Assembly (NCBI GenBank): GCA_018816665.1
Contig: JAHIVM010000114.1
Coordinates: 1-6,335 of the forward strand
Source of the DNA: Candidatus Zixiibacteriota bacterium
GTDB taxonomy: Bacteria; Zixibacteria; MSB-5A5; GN15; FEB-12
Direction of reading: 5' to 3'
Length of the DNA: 6,335 nucleotides
Below, piece after piece: positions 1-5,644 of the stretch (the first letter of the stretch is position 1; each line of letters begins with the position of its first letter). A program made the translations under genes and the position numbers. The notes beneath the pieces were generated by a model, which worked only from the letters and a program-made list of their open reading frames with translations, was not told the DNA's origin and made no database searches.

Positions 1-23
1 CCTGAATACATCTGATTGGTCAT
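1..23 (-). CDS. Possible start of a gene downstream of rho (cut by window edge)
   Basis: Twelve bases after the rho stop codon an ATG opens a frame that stays open for the seven complete codons left (MTNQMYS). The purine-rich GGACGG lies directly against this ATG, which is too close for a good ribosome-binding site. A second in-frame ATG four codons on (9-11) is better placed behind GGATGA. Many bacteria have rpmE (ribosomal protein L31) after rho, but the first residues do not look like the usual L31 start. The product cannot be identified, and this may be non-coding. Confidence 0.22.
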
Positions 24-35
24 CCGTCCGCGCGA

Positions 36-1283
36 TCAGTCTTTCATCGACGCCAGGAACTTCTTGTTGTTCTTCGCCTTGCGCATACGGTCCAGCAGGA
101 ATTCCATCGCCTCGAGCGGATTCATCTCGGCCAGGAACTTGCGGAGTATCCACATTTTGGTCAATGTCTCGGAAGGAATCAATAACTCTTCCTTACGAGT
201 AGAGGACCGGTTGATATCCATGGCCGGGAAAATGCGACGGTCGGACAGGCGACGATCCAGCACCAGCTCCATGTTGCCGGTGCCCTTAAACTCCTCGAAA
301 ATCACTTCGTCCATGCGCGAACCGGTTTCCACCAGGGCGGTAGCAATAATGGTCAGCGAGCCGCCTTCTTCGATATTTCGCGCAGCACCGAAAAAGCGCT
401 TGGGCAACTGAAGAGCGTTGGAGTCAACACCACCGGATAGGATTTTGCCCGAGTGCGGAACCACCGAGTTGTGGGCGCGGGCCAGACGGGTCACGGAATC
501 AAGCAGAATGACCACATCATGCTTGTGTTCCACCAGCCGCTTGGACTTCTCCAGGACCATCTTGGCCACCTGCACGTGACGGTCGGCAGGTTCGTCAAAC
601 GTCGAGGAGATCACCTCGCCGCGAACCGACCGACGCATGTCCGTGACTTCCTCGGGACGCTCATCAATCAACAGCACGATCAGCTTCACCTTCGGATGGT
701 TAGCCGTTATCGCCTGGGCGATTTTCTGCAGGATGATCGTTTTACCGGCTTTCGGCGGCGACGTAATCAGCGCGCGCTGTCCCTTACCGATGGGACACAT
801 CAAGTCAATAATGCGCGTGGTCAGCTCTTCCGAACCGAGCTCCAGCACAAAAGGATCATCGGGATACAACGGCGTCAGATTGTCAAAGATGGTCTTGTGT
901 TTGGCCACTTCCGGATTGTCGTAGTTTACCGCTTCGATTTTCAACAGGGCGAAATACCGCTCGTTGTCTTTCGGCGGACGAACCTGGCCGCTGATCGTAT
1001 CACCGGTGCGCAGGTCAAAACGCTTAATCTGCGACGGAGACACGTAGATGTCGTCCTGACCGGGCAGGTAATTGTAGTCCGGAGCGCGGAGAAATCCGTA
1101 CCCCTCGTCCATGATTTCCAGGACGCCCTCGGCGAAAATCATGCCCTCGCCGGTCGATTTCGTCTCCATGATCTTGTAGATCAATTCGGACTTCCGAAGT
1201 CCGGACACTCCCGGGATATCCGCCTTCTCTGCGATTTCCAGCAATTCGGCAATCGTCTTCGATTTGAGTTCTGCGTGTTCCAT
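36..1283 (-). CDS. rho: Transcription termination factor Rho
   Basis: Rho is a hexameric RNA-dependent ATPase/helicase that loads on untranslated C-rich RNA and releases RNA polymerase. The protein is 415 aa from the chosen start, close to the 419 aa of E. coli Rho. Domains in order: Rho_N helical domain (about 7-41), cold-shock-like RNA-binding domain (about 50-120, with GYGFLR at 61-66 and DDIYVSPSQIKRF), then the RecA-like ATPase. Visible motifs are Walker A SPPKAGKT (175-182), the catalytic-glutamate stretch IDERPEEVTDM (206-216), Walker B VVILLDS (257-263), Q loop SGKILSGG (278-285) and R loop KGTGNMEL (333-340). No motif is damaged and there is no large N-terminal insertion. I preferred the ATG at 1283 to one ten codons upstream because AGGA lies 6 nt before it, while the upstream ATG has no ribosome-binding site. 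It follows rsfS by 49 nt and looks like the last gene of a four-gene run. Confidence 0.98.
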   Translation of the reverse strand: MEHAELKSKTIAELLEIAEKADIPGVSGLRKSELIYKIMETKSTGEGMIFAEGVLEIMDEGYGFLRAPDYNYLPGQDDIYVSPSQIKRFDLRTGDTISGQVRPPKDNERYFALLKIEAVNYDNPEVAKHKTIFDNLTPLYPDDPFVLELGSEELTTRIIDLMCPIGKGQRALITSPPKAGKTIILQKIAQAITANHPKVKLIVLLIDERPEEVTDMRRSVRGEVISSTFDEPADRHVQVAKMVLEKSKRLVEHKHDVVILLDSVTRLARAHNSVVPHSGKILSGGVDSNALQLPKRFFGAARNIEEGGSLTIIATALVETGSRMDEVIFEEFKGTGNMELVLDRRLSDRRIFPAMDINRSSTRKEELLIPSETLTKMWILRKFLAEMNPLEAMEFLLDRMRKAKNNKKFLASMKD

Positions 1284-1286
1284 TGG

Positions 1287-1293
1287 CTTTCCT
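1287..1293 (-). promoter_or_regulatory. Ribosome-binding site of rho (decides the start)
   Basis: AGGAAAG reads on the minus strand with its AGGA core 6 nt before the ATG at 1283. The alternative in-frame ATG at 1313 is preceded by ACCCCATAAGAAT, which has no anti-16S match. Confidence 0.7.
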
Positions 1294-1332
1294 ATATCAG
1301 TAACCACAATCATATATTCTTATGGGGTAAAC

Positions 1333-1692
1333 TTACACACCGTCAGAGAGCTCTTCCACCGGAGCGTCTCCCCAGAGTTTCTCCAGTGCGTAGAATCGTC
1401 GAGTCGGCTCATGAAAAACATGTATAACCACGTCGATATAGTCAAGCACAACCCAGTTGCCATCCTGCAGGCCTTCACGATACGACGGTTTATGTCCAAT
1501 TTTCGTAAGCCCGTCAAATATCTCGCGGGCGATCGCCTTGACATGGATGTCGGCGCTGCCGGATGCGATTACGAAATAGTCGCAGATCGACGAAATTTTG
1601 GAGAGGTTCAATATCCGAATATCAAAGCCCTTCTTGTCGAGGGCCAGACGCCCCGCTGTCCGGGCCAGTTCCAGTGCTGAAGTCTTTTTCAA
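1333..1692 (-). CDS. rsfS: Ribosomal silencing factor RsfS (Iojap/YbeB family)
   Basis: RsfS binds ribosomal protein L14 (uL14) on the 50S subunit and blocks joining with 30S, lowering translation in stationary phase or starvation. The 119-aa protein has the family hallmarks: DIRILNLSKISSICDYFVIASG (a 22-residue block at about 24-45, quoted by position; its key part is CDYFVIASG), HVKAIA, EG...WVVLDYIDVVIHVFHE, and the closing FYALEKLWGDAP. It is slightly longer than E. coli RsfS (105 aa). The start codon is TTG; its last two bases and the following A form the TGA stop of the LytR_C gene before it (TTGA overlap), so translation is probably coupled. No strong ribosome-binding site precedes the TTG, which fits coupling. 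rho follows after 49 nt. Confidence 0.96.
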   Translation of the reverse strand: MKKTSALELARTAGRLALDKKGFDIRILNLSKISSICDYFVIASGSADIHVKAIAREIFDGLTKIGHKPSYREGLQDGNWVVLDYIDVVIHVFHEPTRRFYALEKLWGDAPVEELSDGV

Positions 1693-2231
1693 AGCGATTC
1701 TTGCCGCCTGGTTGAGGTCAGGGATGTCATCATTGTCTCTGCATAGCCGGTGCCGACCACCAGGGTGGCCGTAATCAACTGGCGGTTATACTCCAGCGGA
1801 CGATACGCTACCACGGACTCATCAAGCCCCAGGGCCTCGGCCAGCAAACGGGCCGCCTGCTGATCCTCCTGCCGCGAAACGACAAACGTCTCTCCCACCG
1901 TATGCCCGTCGAATGGCAACCGCTCGACCACCTCGACCTCCAACACACCGTTGCTCCAGCCATCAAGAGCCTTGCTCAGCTGCGACGCTCCGCCGTTTTG
2001 GCCGGAGGCGTCAACAATCTGCAGCCGCACCCGGTAATCCGGCGAGGCTTCCACCGCGGCGTACCCGGTGGAGATCCTGACGGCAAATACCGCGCCGTAC
2101 ACAACCACCAGCACCACCCCGACAAGCAGGCACACATCAAAAATCCTCAGCAGTGTCGTGCGGGAGAGTTTGCGATTCGACTGGTTCTGGAGTTCGGCGG
2201 TCTGTGATGCCCGCCTGCGGTTCTTAAGCAT
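1689..2231 (-). CDS. Membrane-anchored LytR_C domain protein
   Basis: This 180-aa protein has a short basic N-terminus (KNRRR, RKLSR), one hydrophobic segment at about 31-53, and an extracytoplasmic region at about 66-163 resembling the LytR C-terminal domain (LytR_C): VRLQIVDASGQNGGASQLSKAL, quoted as 68-89 with key residues DASGQNGGA, then TFVVSR, AARLLAEALGL and a late LVVGTGY strand. The LCP catalytic domain of full LytR-CpsA-Psr proteins is absent, so it should not transfer polymers itself. Envelope or peptidoglycan association is an inference from the domain family. Proteins with this domain often sit next to rsfS, which supports the call. The ATG at 2231 has only a weak GGAACGA upstream, and an in-frame TGA at 2268-2270 excludes a longer form. 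The stop overlaps the rsfS start. The exact role is unknown. Confidence 0.82.
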   Translation of the reverse strand: MLKNRRRASQTAELQNQSNRKLSRTTLLRIFDVCLLVGVVLVVVYGAVFAVRISTGYAAVEASPDYRVRLQIVDASGQNGGASQLSKALDGWSNGVLEVEVVERLPFDGHTVGETFVVSRQEDQQAARLLAEALGLDESVVAYRPLEYNRQLITATLVVGTGYAETMMTSLTSTRRQESL

Positions 2232-2287
2232 TCGTTCCGTTATTTGCAGGAGAGTCTTCTTGCGGAATCAGGTTACGGTCCTCCGTT

Positions 2288-2767
2288 CTACTCTATCAGG
2301 AAGGGATTGTATCGGGAATAGTATCCGCTTCCCCGGTAGGGATAATTGTACCCGGAATATGTCTGCACGCCTATGCTCATGAAAACCTTGTCCGAAGGTC
2401 GATAGTCAAGGCGGAATCCGGGCAGAAACTGTGCCTGACTGTCTCCATTACCCCACAGCGCTCCCGGATTATGAAGCATCCCGAGATTGAGCTGCAGTTT
2501 GAGTTTCGAGGAGATATCATACAGCATGGTCGTATTCAACAGCCCGGCGCTGCCGGAAGCATTGCCACCGGAGAAAAAAGACACCGAATAGCTGTGCGAC
2601 CAGGTGATTCGCTCCGAATTCAGCAGCGAAAACGGCGACACCGCAGGTTGCACCCCCAGACCGGCCTGATCAACCGCCGACTGCACCGAAGCGACGTCGG
2701 ACTGCTGGGCCAGCGCTCCGCTGACACCCATCAAAATCACGATGACTAGCGATATATACTTTGCCAT
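2288..2767 (-). CDS. Secreted, beta-strand-rich protein of unknown function
   Basis: I do not recognise a named family. The 159-aa product starts with a clear signal peptide (MAKYISLVIVILMGVSGALA, with probable cleavage after ALA at 20, before QQSD). The mature part contains several alternating polar/hydrophobic stretches of about ten residues (ITWSHSYSVSFF, LLNTTMLYDIS, LKLQLNLGML, FLPGFRLDYRP, KVFMSIGVQTYSG) separated by Gly/Asn/Ser turns, as in small outer-membrane beta-barrels or periplasmic beta-sandwiches. The C-terminus is rich in Tyr and Gly (SGYNYPYRGSGYYSRYNPF). The ATG at 2767 is preferred to the ATG at 2788 because it gives a clean signal peptide and GGGA upstream. The predicted transcription start also falls at about 2785, which would leave no leader for the longer form. 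It is the first gene after the best promoter and precedes the LytR_C gene by 56 nt. Outer-membrane location is inferred. Confidence 0.75.
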   Translation of the reverse strand: MAKYISLVIVILMGVSGALAQQSDVASVQSAVDQAGLGVQPAVSPFSLLNSERITWSHSYSVSFFSGGNASGSAGLLNTTMLYDISSKLKLQLNLGMLHNPGALWGNGDSQAQFLPGFRLDYRPSDKVFMSIGVQTYSGYNYPYRGSGYYSRYNPFLIE

Positions 2768-2791
2768 AAGGTTATCCCACTTTCCCATTTC

Positions 2792-2820
2792 ATATTAGCC
2801 GACCGCTGTCACCCGGTCAA
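2792..2820 (-). promoter_or_regulatory. Sigma-70-type promoter for the secreted protein-lytR_C-rsfS-rho run
   Basis: On the minus strand, TTGACC (2820-2815) and TAATAT (2797-2792) are separated by exactly 17 bases, close to the TTGACA-17-TATAAT consensus. A T-tract (TTTTTT) lies just upstream of the -35 box. Transcription would begin near 2785, giving a leader of roughly 18 nt before the ATG at 2767. No comparable promoter was seen in the short gaps before lytR_C, rsfS or rho, so this is the likely promoter for all four. Confidence 0.65.
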
Positions 2821-2918
2821 CCTAAAAAAACCAACCTCACAGACATCATCGGCGCTCCGGACAAACGGCGCTACTGTTATAACGCACGGAAGCCATCGAT
2901 CGTCGAAAGAGTTTTGGG

Positions 2919-3662
2919 TCACCCCTGGTTGGCAAATCGTCCGGCCAGATCCGCCAACTGCTCCACAGAATTCACACCGCGAACCTCATCAGGGTTGTCG
3001 GCCTTGACCACCGAGACACGTAACCCCTTATCATGAAGTATCTTAACGGCATCAGTCAGGTAGTATTCGCCCTGAGCATTGTCGCAGGTAAGCTGCCCCA
3101 GAGTCTCGAAAAGACGACGGTTATCAAAGCAGAAGGTCCCGGTGTTGATCTCCCGTATCCTGAGGACCTCCTCTGAGGCGTCCTTGTGCTCGACAATCGC
3201 CTTGAGACTGATACCATCGCTGTCACGGACAATTCGCCCGTACCCGGTGGGGTCGTCAAACACGGCGGACAAACAGGTGGCCGCCGCCCCGGTCTCTCTA
3301 TGAACCTCGAACAACCGCTCAATGGACTCGCGAGAGAGAAAAGGGACATCGCCTGCCGCCACCAGCGTGATACCGTCAAAATCCGCCAGGCTGTCTGCAG
3401 TCATCTGAACGGCATGGCCGGTACCGAGTTGCTCCCGCTGCCAGGCGAAAGTCACCTCGAAGTCTCGCAGGGCCTCCTGCACCAGCTCTCCCTTGTGACC
3501 TATAACCAGAATCGTACGATCAAACTTGAGGGCGGCCAAGGTGTCCAGAAGCAGACTCACCATAGGACGGCCATGGATTTCGTGAAGGACCTTCGGCAGG
3601 TCCGACTTCATACGTTTACCCTTACCGGCGGCAAGCACCACCGCAGCAGTCTTCTGTATCAA
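2919..3662 (-). CDS. GlmU-type UTP:GlcNAc-1-phosphate uridylyltransferase, N-terminal domain only
   Basis: The protein is a Rossmann-like nucleotidyltransferase that, by similarity to the N-terminal half of GlmU, joins UTP and N-acetylglucosamine-1-phosphate to make UDP-GlcNAc for peptidoglycan and lipopolysaccharide. Visible motifs are LAAGKGKRM (10-18), PKVLHEIHGRPM (23-34), QLGTGHA (78-84), AGDVPF with the metal-binding Asp105, DPTGYGRIVR (137-146), VEHKDA with Glu158, EINTG with Asn173, NAQGEYYLTD (195-204) and GVN with Asn231. These match the UTP, GlcNAc-1-P and Mg positions of E. coli GlmU. The usual GKGTRM reads GKGKRM. At 247 aa it ends after the pyrophosphorylase domain: the left-handed beta-helix acetyltransferase half is missing and no remnant is seen downstream. 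It starts at TTG with a good ribosome-binding site and follows panD by 45 nt. A sugar nucleotidyltransferase of related specificity remains possible. Confidence 0.88.
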   Translation of the reverse strand: MIQKTAAVVLAAGKGKRMKSDLPKVLHEIHGRPMVSLLLDTLAALKFDRTILVIGHKGELVQEALRDFEVTFAWQREQLGTGHAVQMTADSLADFDGITLVAAGDVPFLSRESIERLFEVHRETGAAATCLSAVFDDPTGYGRIVRDSDGISLKAIVEHKDASEEVLRIREINTGTFCFDNRRLFETLGQLTCDNAQGEYYLTDAVKILHDKGLRVSVVKADNPDEVRGVNSVEQLADLAGRFANQG

Positions 3663-3668
3663 AAGGAG

Positions 3669-3675
3669 TCCCCCT
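3669..3675 (-). promoter_or_regulatory. Ribosome-binding site supporting the TTG start of the uridylyltransferase
   Basis: AGGGGGA on the minus strand lies 6 nt before the TTG at 3662. No ATG or GTG at the expected N-terminus precedes the LAAGKGKRM motif, which must start near residue 10, so TTG is the supported start. Confidence 0.65.
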
Positions 3676-3707
3676 GGACGTTAGGTGGAATTGATGGAAA
3701 CGGAAGA

Positions 3708-4061
3708 TCAACCGGCAATCGGACGGTTTTTCTCGTCGACGTGGACGATGGCCGGCTTGAAGCGAGTCGCTTCCTCTCGATCCATCTGTCCGTACGCAAT
3801 GATGATGACAAGATCACCCTTCTGTCCCCGCCGAGCCGCAGCACCGTTCAGGGCAATAGTACCTGATCCGGCCTCACCCTTGATCACGTAGGTCTCAAAG
3901 CGCTCGCCGTTGGTGATATTGGCGACTGCAATCTTCTCGTATTCGATCAGATCGGCAGCCTTCATAAGGTCTTCATCTATCGTCAGCGAACCGACATAGT
4001 TGAGATCCGCGTCCGTAATAGTGGCGCGGTGAATCTTCGATTTGCACACTGATATTAACAT
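3708..4061 (-). CDS. panD: Aspartate 1-decarboxylase (pyruvoyl-dependent)
   Basis: PanD converts L-aspartate to beta-alanine, which PanC (encoded nearby) joins to pantoate. The enzyme is made as a pro-protein that cleaves itself between Gly24 and Ser25, and the Ser becomes the pyruvoyl cofactor. Here YVGS places Gly24-Ser25 at exactly the canonical positions. Other conserved residues are also in register: Lys9 (SKIHRAT), Arg54, Tyr58 (TYVIKGE), Asn72 (LNGAAAR) and the DLVIIIAYG strand. The 117-aa length is close to that of known PanD proteins (E. coli 126 aa), so the gene is complete. The ATG at 4061 has only a weak GAG upstream. A candidate promoter lies about 40 nt before the start. The uridylyltransferase gene follows 45 nt after the stop and is probably co-transcribed. 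Confidence 0.97.
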   Translation of the reverse strand: MLISVCKSKIHRATITDADLNYVGSLTIDEDLMKAADLIEYEKIAVANITNGERFETYVIKGEAGSGTIALNGAAARRGQKGDLVIIIAYGQMDREEATRFKPAIVHVDEKNRPIAG

Positions 4062-4099
4062 ACTAGTCTACTCAAACACGTTGCTGTCGCGAACAGTTT

Positions 4100-4117
4100 C
4101 AAAATATAGCAAAATAT
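4100..4117. repeat. Two direct repeats of CAAAATAT, 10 bp apart, over the panD -10 region
   Basis: CAAAATAT occurs at 4100-4107 and again at 4110-4117, a spacing of one DNA helical turn, and the first copy covers the candidate -10 box. This arrangement could hold two half-sites for a regulator on one face of the helix, or be chance in an AT-rich stretch. Confidence 0.5.
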
Positions 4118-4130
4118 CGCCGAACCGCAA
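4103..4130 (-). promoter_or_regulatory. Candidate promoter for panD and the uridylyltransferase
   Basis: On the minus strand TTGCGG (4130-4125) and TATATT (4108-4103) are 16 bases apart. The -10 box is good and the -35 box fair. Transcription would start near 4096, giving a leader of about 35 nt before panD. The intergenic position fits, but a promoter of this quality can arise by chance in AT-rich spacer. Confidence 0.45.
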
Positions 4131-4149
4131 GCCAAACACGCCGTTTGGC
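4131..4149. repeat. Perfect inverted repeat between the Nudix gene and panD
   Basis: GCCAAAC (4131-4137) and GTTTGGC (4143-4149) form a perfect 7-bp stem with a 5-nt loop. In minus-strand RNA two further G-U pairs can extend it. It sits 22 nt past the Nudix stop and directly abuts the candidate panD -35 box. No T-tract follows on either strand, so it is a weak terminator candidate at best. An operator or a stabilising 3' hairpin is equally possible. Confidence 0.55.
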
Positions 4150-4171
4150 CCCGCCTTTGATCTCCAGTCTG

Positions 4172-4666
4172 TTATCGACCACCGGTCGTCTCGGCCTTGA
4201 TTTCCACCCAGTTATGAGCCGGATAGACTTCCAATTCTTCAATAATATTGTCGATCGCCGTCATCAGGTTTTTCCAGTTCACCCGGTGACGGGCCCGGTG
4301 CGGTTTCAGCCACGCAAAATCGCAGTTCTCCGGTGACAGCGTAATCTCACAATCCGACGGTACCTCAGCGACAATAAGCGGCAAAATCCAAATCTTATCG
4401 TATTGTGGCTCATAGAAATGGATGACATATTCGGTCGCAAACATGCGCAGCGGCGCTAACCCCGTCTCCTCTTTCATCTCCCGGAGAACCACATCCGCAA
4501 CGGTTTCGTCGCTTTTCTTTCCACCGGTCATAAAACCCCAGGTACCGGCGTACGTTTCCTGTTCGGAACGACACAGCAGCAGGAATTTCCAACCGTCGTC
4601 GTCCTGTTTAATCACGGCGACATTCACGCCCGGTGATTCAATAGGTATGTTCGAATTGTTGTTCAT
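4172..4666 (-). CDS. Nudix hydrolase, substrate unknown
   Basis: Nudix enzymes hydrolyse nucleoside diphosphates linked to another group. The 164-aa protein has a perfect Nudix box at 48-70 (G-x5-E-x7-RE-x2-EE-x-G-L, seen as GG...DE...LREMKEETGL), which binds the divalent metals. Before it lies a typical opening strand (VNVAVIKQ, FLLLCRS) and TYAGTWGFMTGG. The C-terminal part (PENCDFAWLKPHRA, then a helix at about 131-145) recalls dATP or dihydroneopterin-triphosphate pyrophosphohydrolases such as NudB, but only loosely. The extra motif of CoA diphosphatases (the LLTxR...FPGG type) is not seen, so a CoA role is not supported despite the pan neighbours. The start at 4666 is chosen for its strong ribosome-binding site. 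It lies 107 nt after panC and 110 nt before panD. Confidence 0.9.
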   Translation of the reverse strand: MNNNSNIPIESPGVNVAVIKQDDDGWKFLLLCRSEQETYAGTWGFMTGGKKSDETVADVVLREMKEETGLAPLRMFATEYVIHFYEPQYDKIWILPLIVAEVPSDCEITLSPENCDFAWLKPHRARHRVNWKNLMTAIDNIIEELEVYPAHNWVEIKAETTGGR

Positions 4667-4673
4667 CAAATCG

Positions 4674-4679
4674 CTCCTC
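4674..4679 (-). promoter_or_regulatory. Ribosome-binding site of the Nudix gene (decides the start)
   Basis: GAGGAG on the minus strand stands 7 nt before the ATG at 4666. An in-frame ATG at 4687 would place this site inside the coding region and has a poorer GACGGG upstream, so the shorter form is preferred. Confidence 0.75.
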
Positions 4680-4694
4680 AAGACCATTATCGCC

Positions 4695-4722
4695 CGTCAA
4701 GGTATCGCTTTTTGTCGGGAGG
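4695..4722 (-). promoter_or_regulatory. Weak candidate promoter before the Nudix gene
   Basis: In the 107-nt gap after panC the minus strand carries TTGACC followed 16 bases later by TACCTT, a good -35 box with a poor -10 box. It would start transcription about 20-25 nt before the Nudix ATG. Read-through from panC is equally plausible. Confidence 0.25.
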
Positions 4723-4773
4723 TCAAGGAGAATCGGGAATTCGGAGCAGGCCAGGTCCCCGAGGCGCACGATT

Positions 4774-5637
4774 TCAGGCCAATTTCAGGTTGTCGATGAG
4801 GCGAACGCCGTGTACTCTCACCGCCAGCGAACAGATTGTGCCCGTTGTGACGGTCTTGACGGGCTTCAGCGTCTTGAAGTCCGTGAAGGCAATATAGTCT
4901 ACGTTTGCCGACGGACAGGTCGCTTTGATCACCGCCTTCATCTCACGCAGCAGTACCCTTGTATCCGCCACTCCTGACCTGACCATCTCCCGGGCCGTCC
5001 GCAGCGAATAGTACAAACATGTCGCTTCCCAGCGCCCGAGATCATCGAGATAAGCGTTGCGGGAGGACATCGCCAGACCGTCCTTCTCGCGCACGGTTGG
5101 TGCAATCACAAACTTGATCGGATACCCCAGATCACGGGTCATCCGCGACAGCACCATAGCCTGCTGATAATCTTTGAGGCCAAACACGACAACATCCGGG
5201 CGGGTGATGTTAAACAGCTTGGCCACAATAGTCGTGACACCGCGGAAATGACCCGGGCGGGCCTTGCCCTCAAGCGTTTGAGACAGCTTCTCCACCGTCA
5301 CCCAGGTCTCGAAATCATCGGGATAGATGTCGATCGCTTTGGGAGCAAAAACAATCGCGGTCCGGGCCTTCTTCTTGCCAAGCGCCTCGGCAATGCGGGC
5401 GATATCACCCTTCTCATCGCGCGGGTATGTCTTAAAGTCCTCACCGGGACCAAACTGCGACGGATTGACAAAAACGCTGGCGATAACCACATCGGCCAGT
5501 TTCGCGGCCCGGACAATCAGGGACTGATGCCCCCGGTGCAAGTATCCCATGGTCGGGACCAGTCCTATCGTTTTGCCTGATCCGGCGATCTTGCGCGCAG
5601 CGGCCTGCATCGACCTGATGGAACGGATTATCTGCAT
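4774..5637 (-). CDS. panC: Pantothenate synthetase (pantoate-beta-alanine ligase)
   Basis: PanC activates pantoate with ATP as pantoyl-adenylate and joins it to beta-alanine, giving pantothenate (vitamin B5), the CoA precursor. The 287-aa protein is full length. Motifs: PTMGYLHRGH (28-37) with the two HIGH-type histidines His34 and His37, VFVNPSQF (55-62), DFKTYPRD (67-74), PGHFRGV (128-134), FGLKDYQQ (152-159) with Lys155, Asp156 and Gln159, and DGLAMSSRN (186-194). The residue before the KD pair is Leu, where many PanC proteins have Glu (FGEKD). A basic GKKKARTA segment (87-94) makes the loop before the VFAP strand somewhat longer than usual. The ATG at 5637 is preceded by GAGG 5 nt upstream, and this overlaps the TGA stop of the AHSA1-like gene, so the two are probably one operon with coupled translation. 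panD lies two genes further on, panB is not in the window. Confidence 0.97.
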   Translation of the reverse strand: MQIIRSIRSMQAAARKIAGSGKTIGLVPTMGYLHRGHQSLIVRAAKLADVVIASVFVNPSQFGPGEDFKTYPRDEKGDIARIAEALGKKKARTAIVFAPKAIDIYPDDFETWVTVEKLSQTLEGKARPGHFRGVTTIVAKLFNITRPDVVVFGLKDYQQAMVLSRMTRDLGYPIKFVIAPTVREKDGLAMSSRNAYLDDLGRWEATCLYYSLRTAREMVRSGVADTRVLLREMKAVIKATCPSANVDYIAFTDFKTLKPVKTVTTGTICSLAVRVHGVRLIDNLKLA

Positions 5638-5644
5638 GAGGACC

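Noticed and set aside
1309..1314. TATGAT as a -10 box just before rho
   Set aside because: It matches the -10 consensus well, but no acceptable -35 hexamer lies 15-19 bases upstream, and the gap of 49 nt is AT-rich enough for a chance match.
453..1427. Long plus-strand open frame (324 codons) opposite rho
   Set aside because: It mirrors the third-position GC bias of rho on the other strand, its protein is Arg/His-rich and low in recognisable motifs, and rho is certain. The other plus-strand frames over rsfS, panC, panD and the uridylyltransferase are the same kind of shadow.
2845..2875. GGCGCT repeated twice before the T-tract after the uridylyltransferase gene, considered as a terminator
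   Set aside because: The two copies are direct, not inverted, so they cannot form a stem, and no complementary arm precedes the T-tract at 2824-2830.
2822..2918. Possible frameshifted acetyltransferase half of GlmU after 2919
   Set aside because: The 150 bases before the next gene are too short, contain a good promoter, and show no hexapeptide-repeat pattern in any minus-strand frame.
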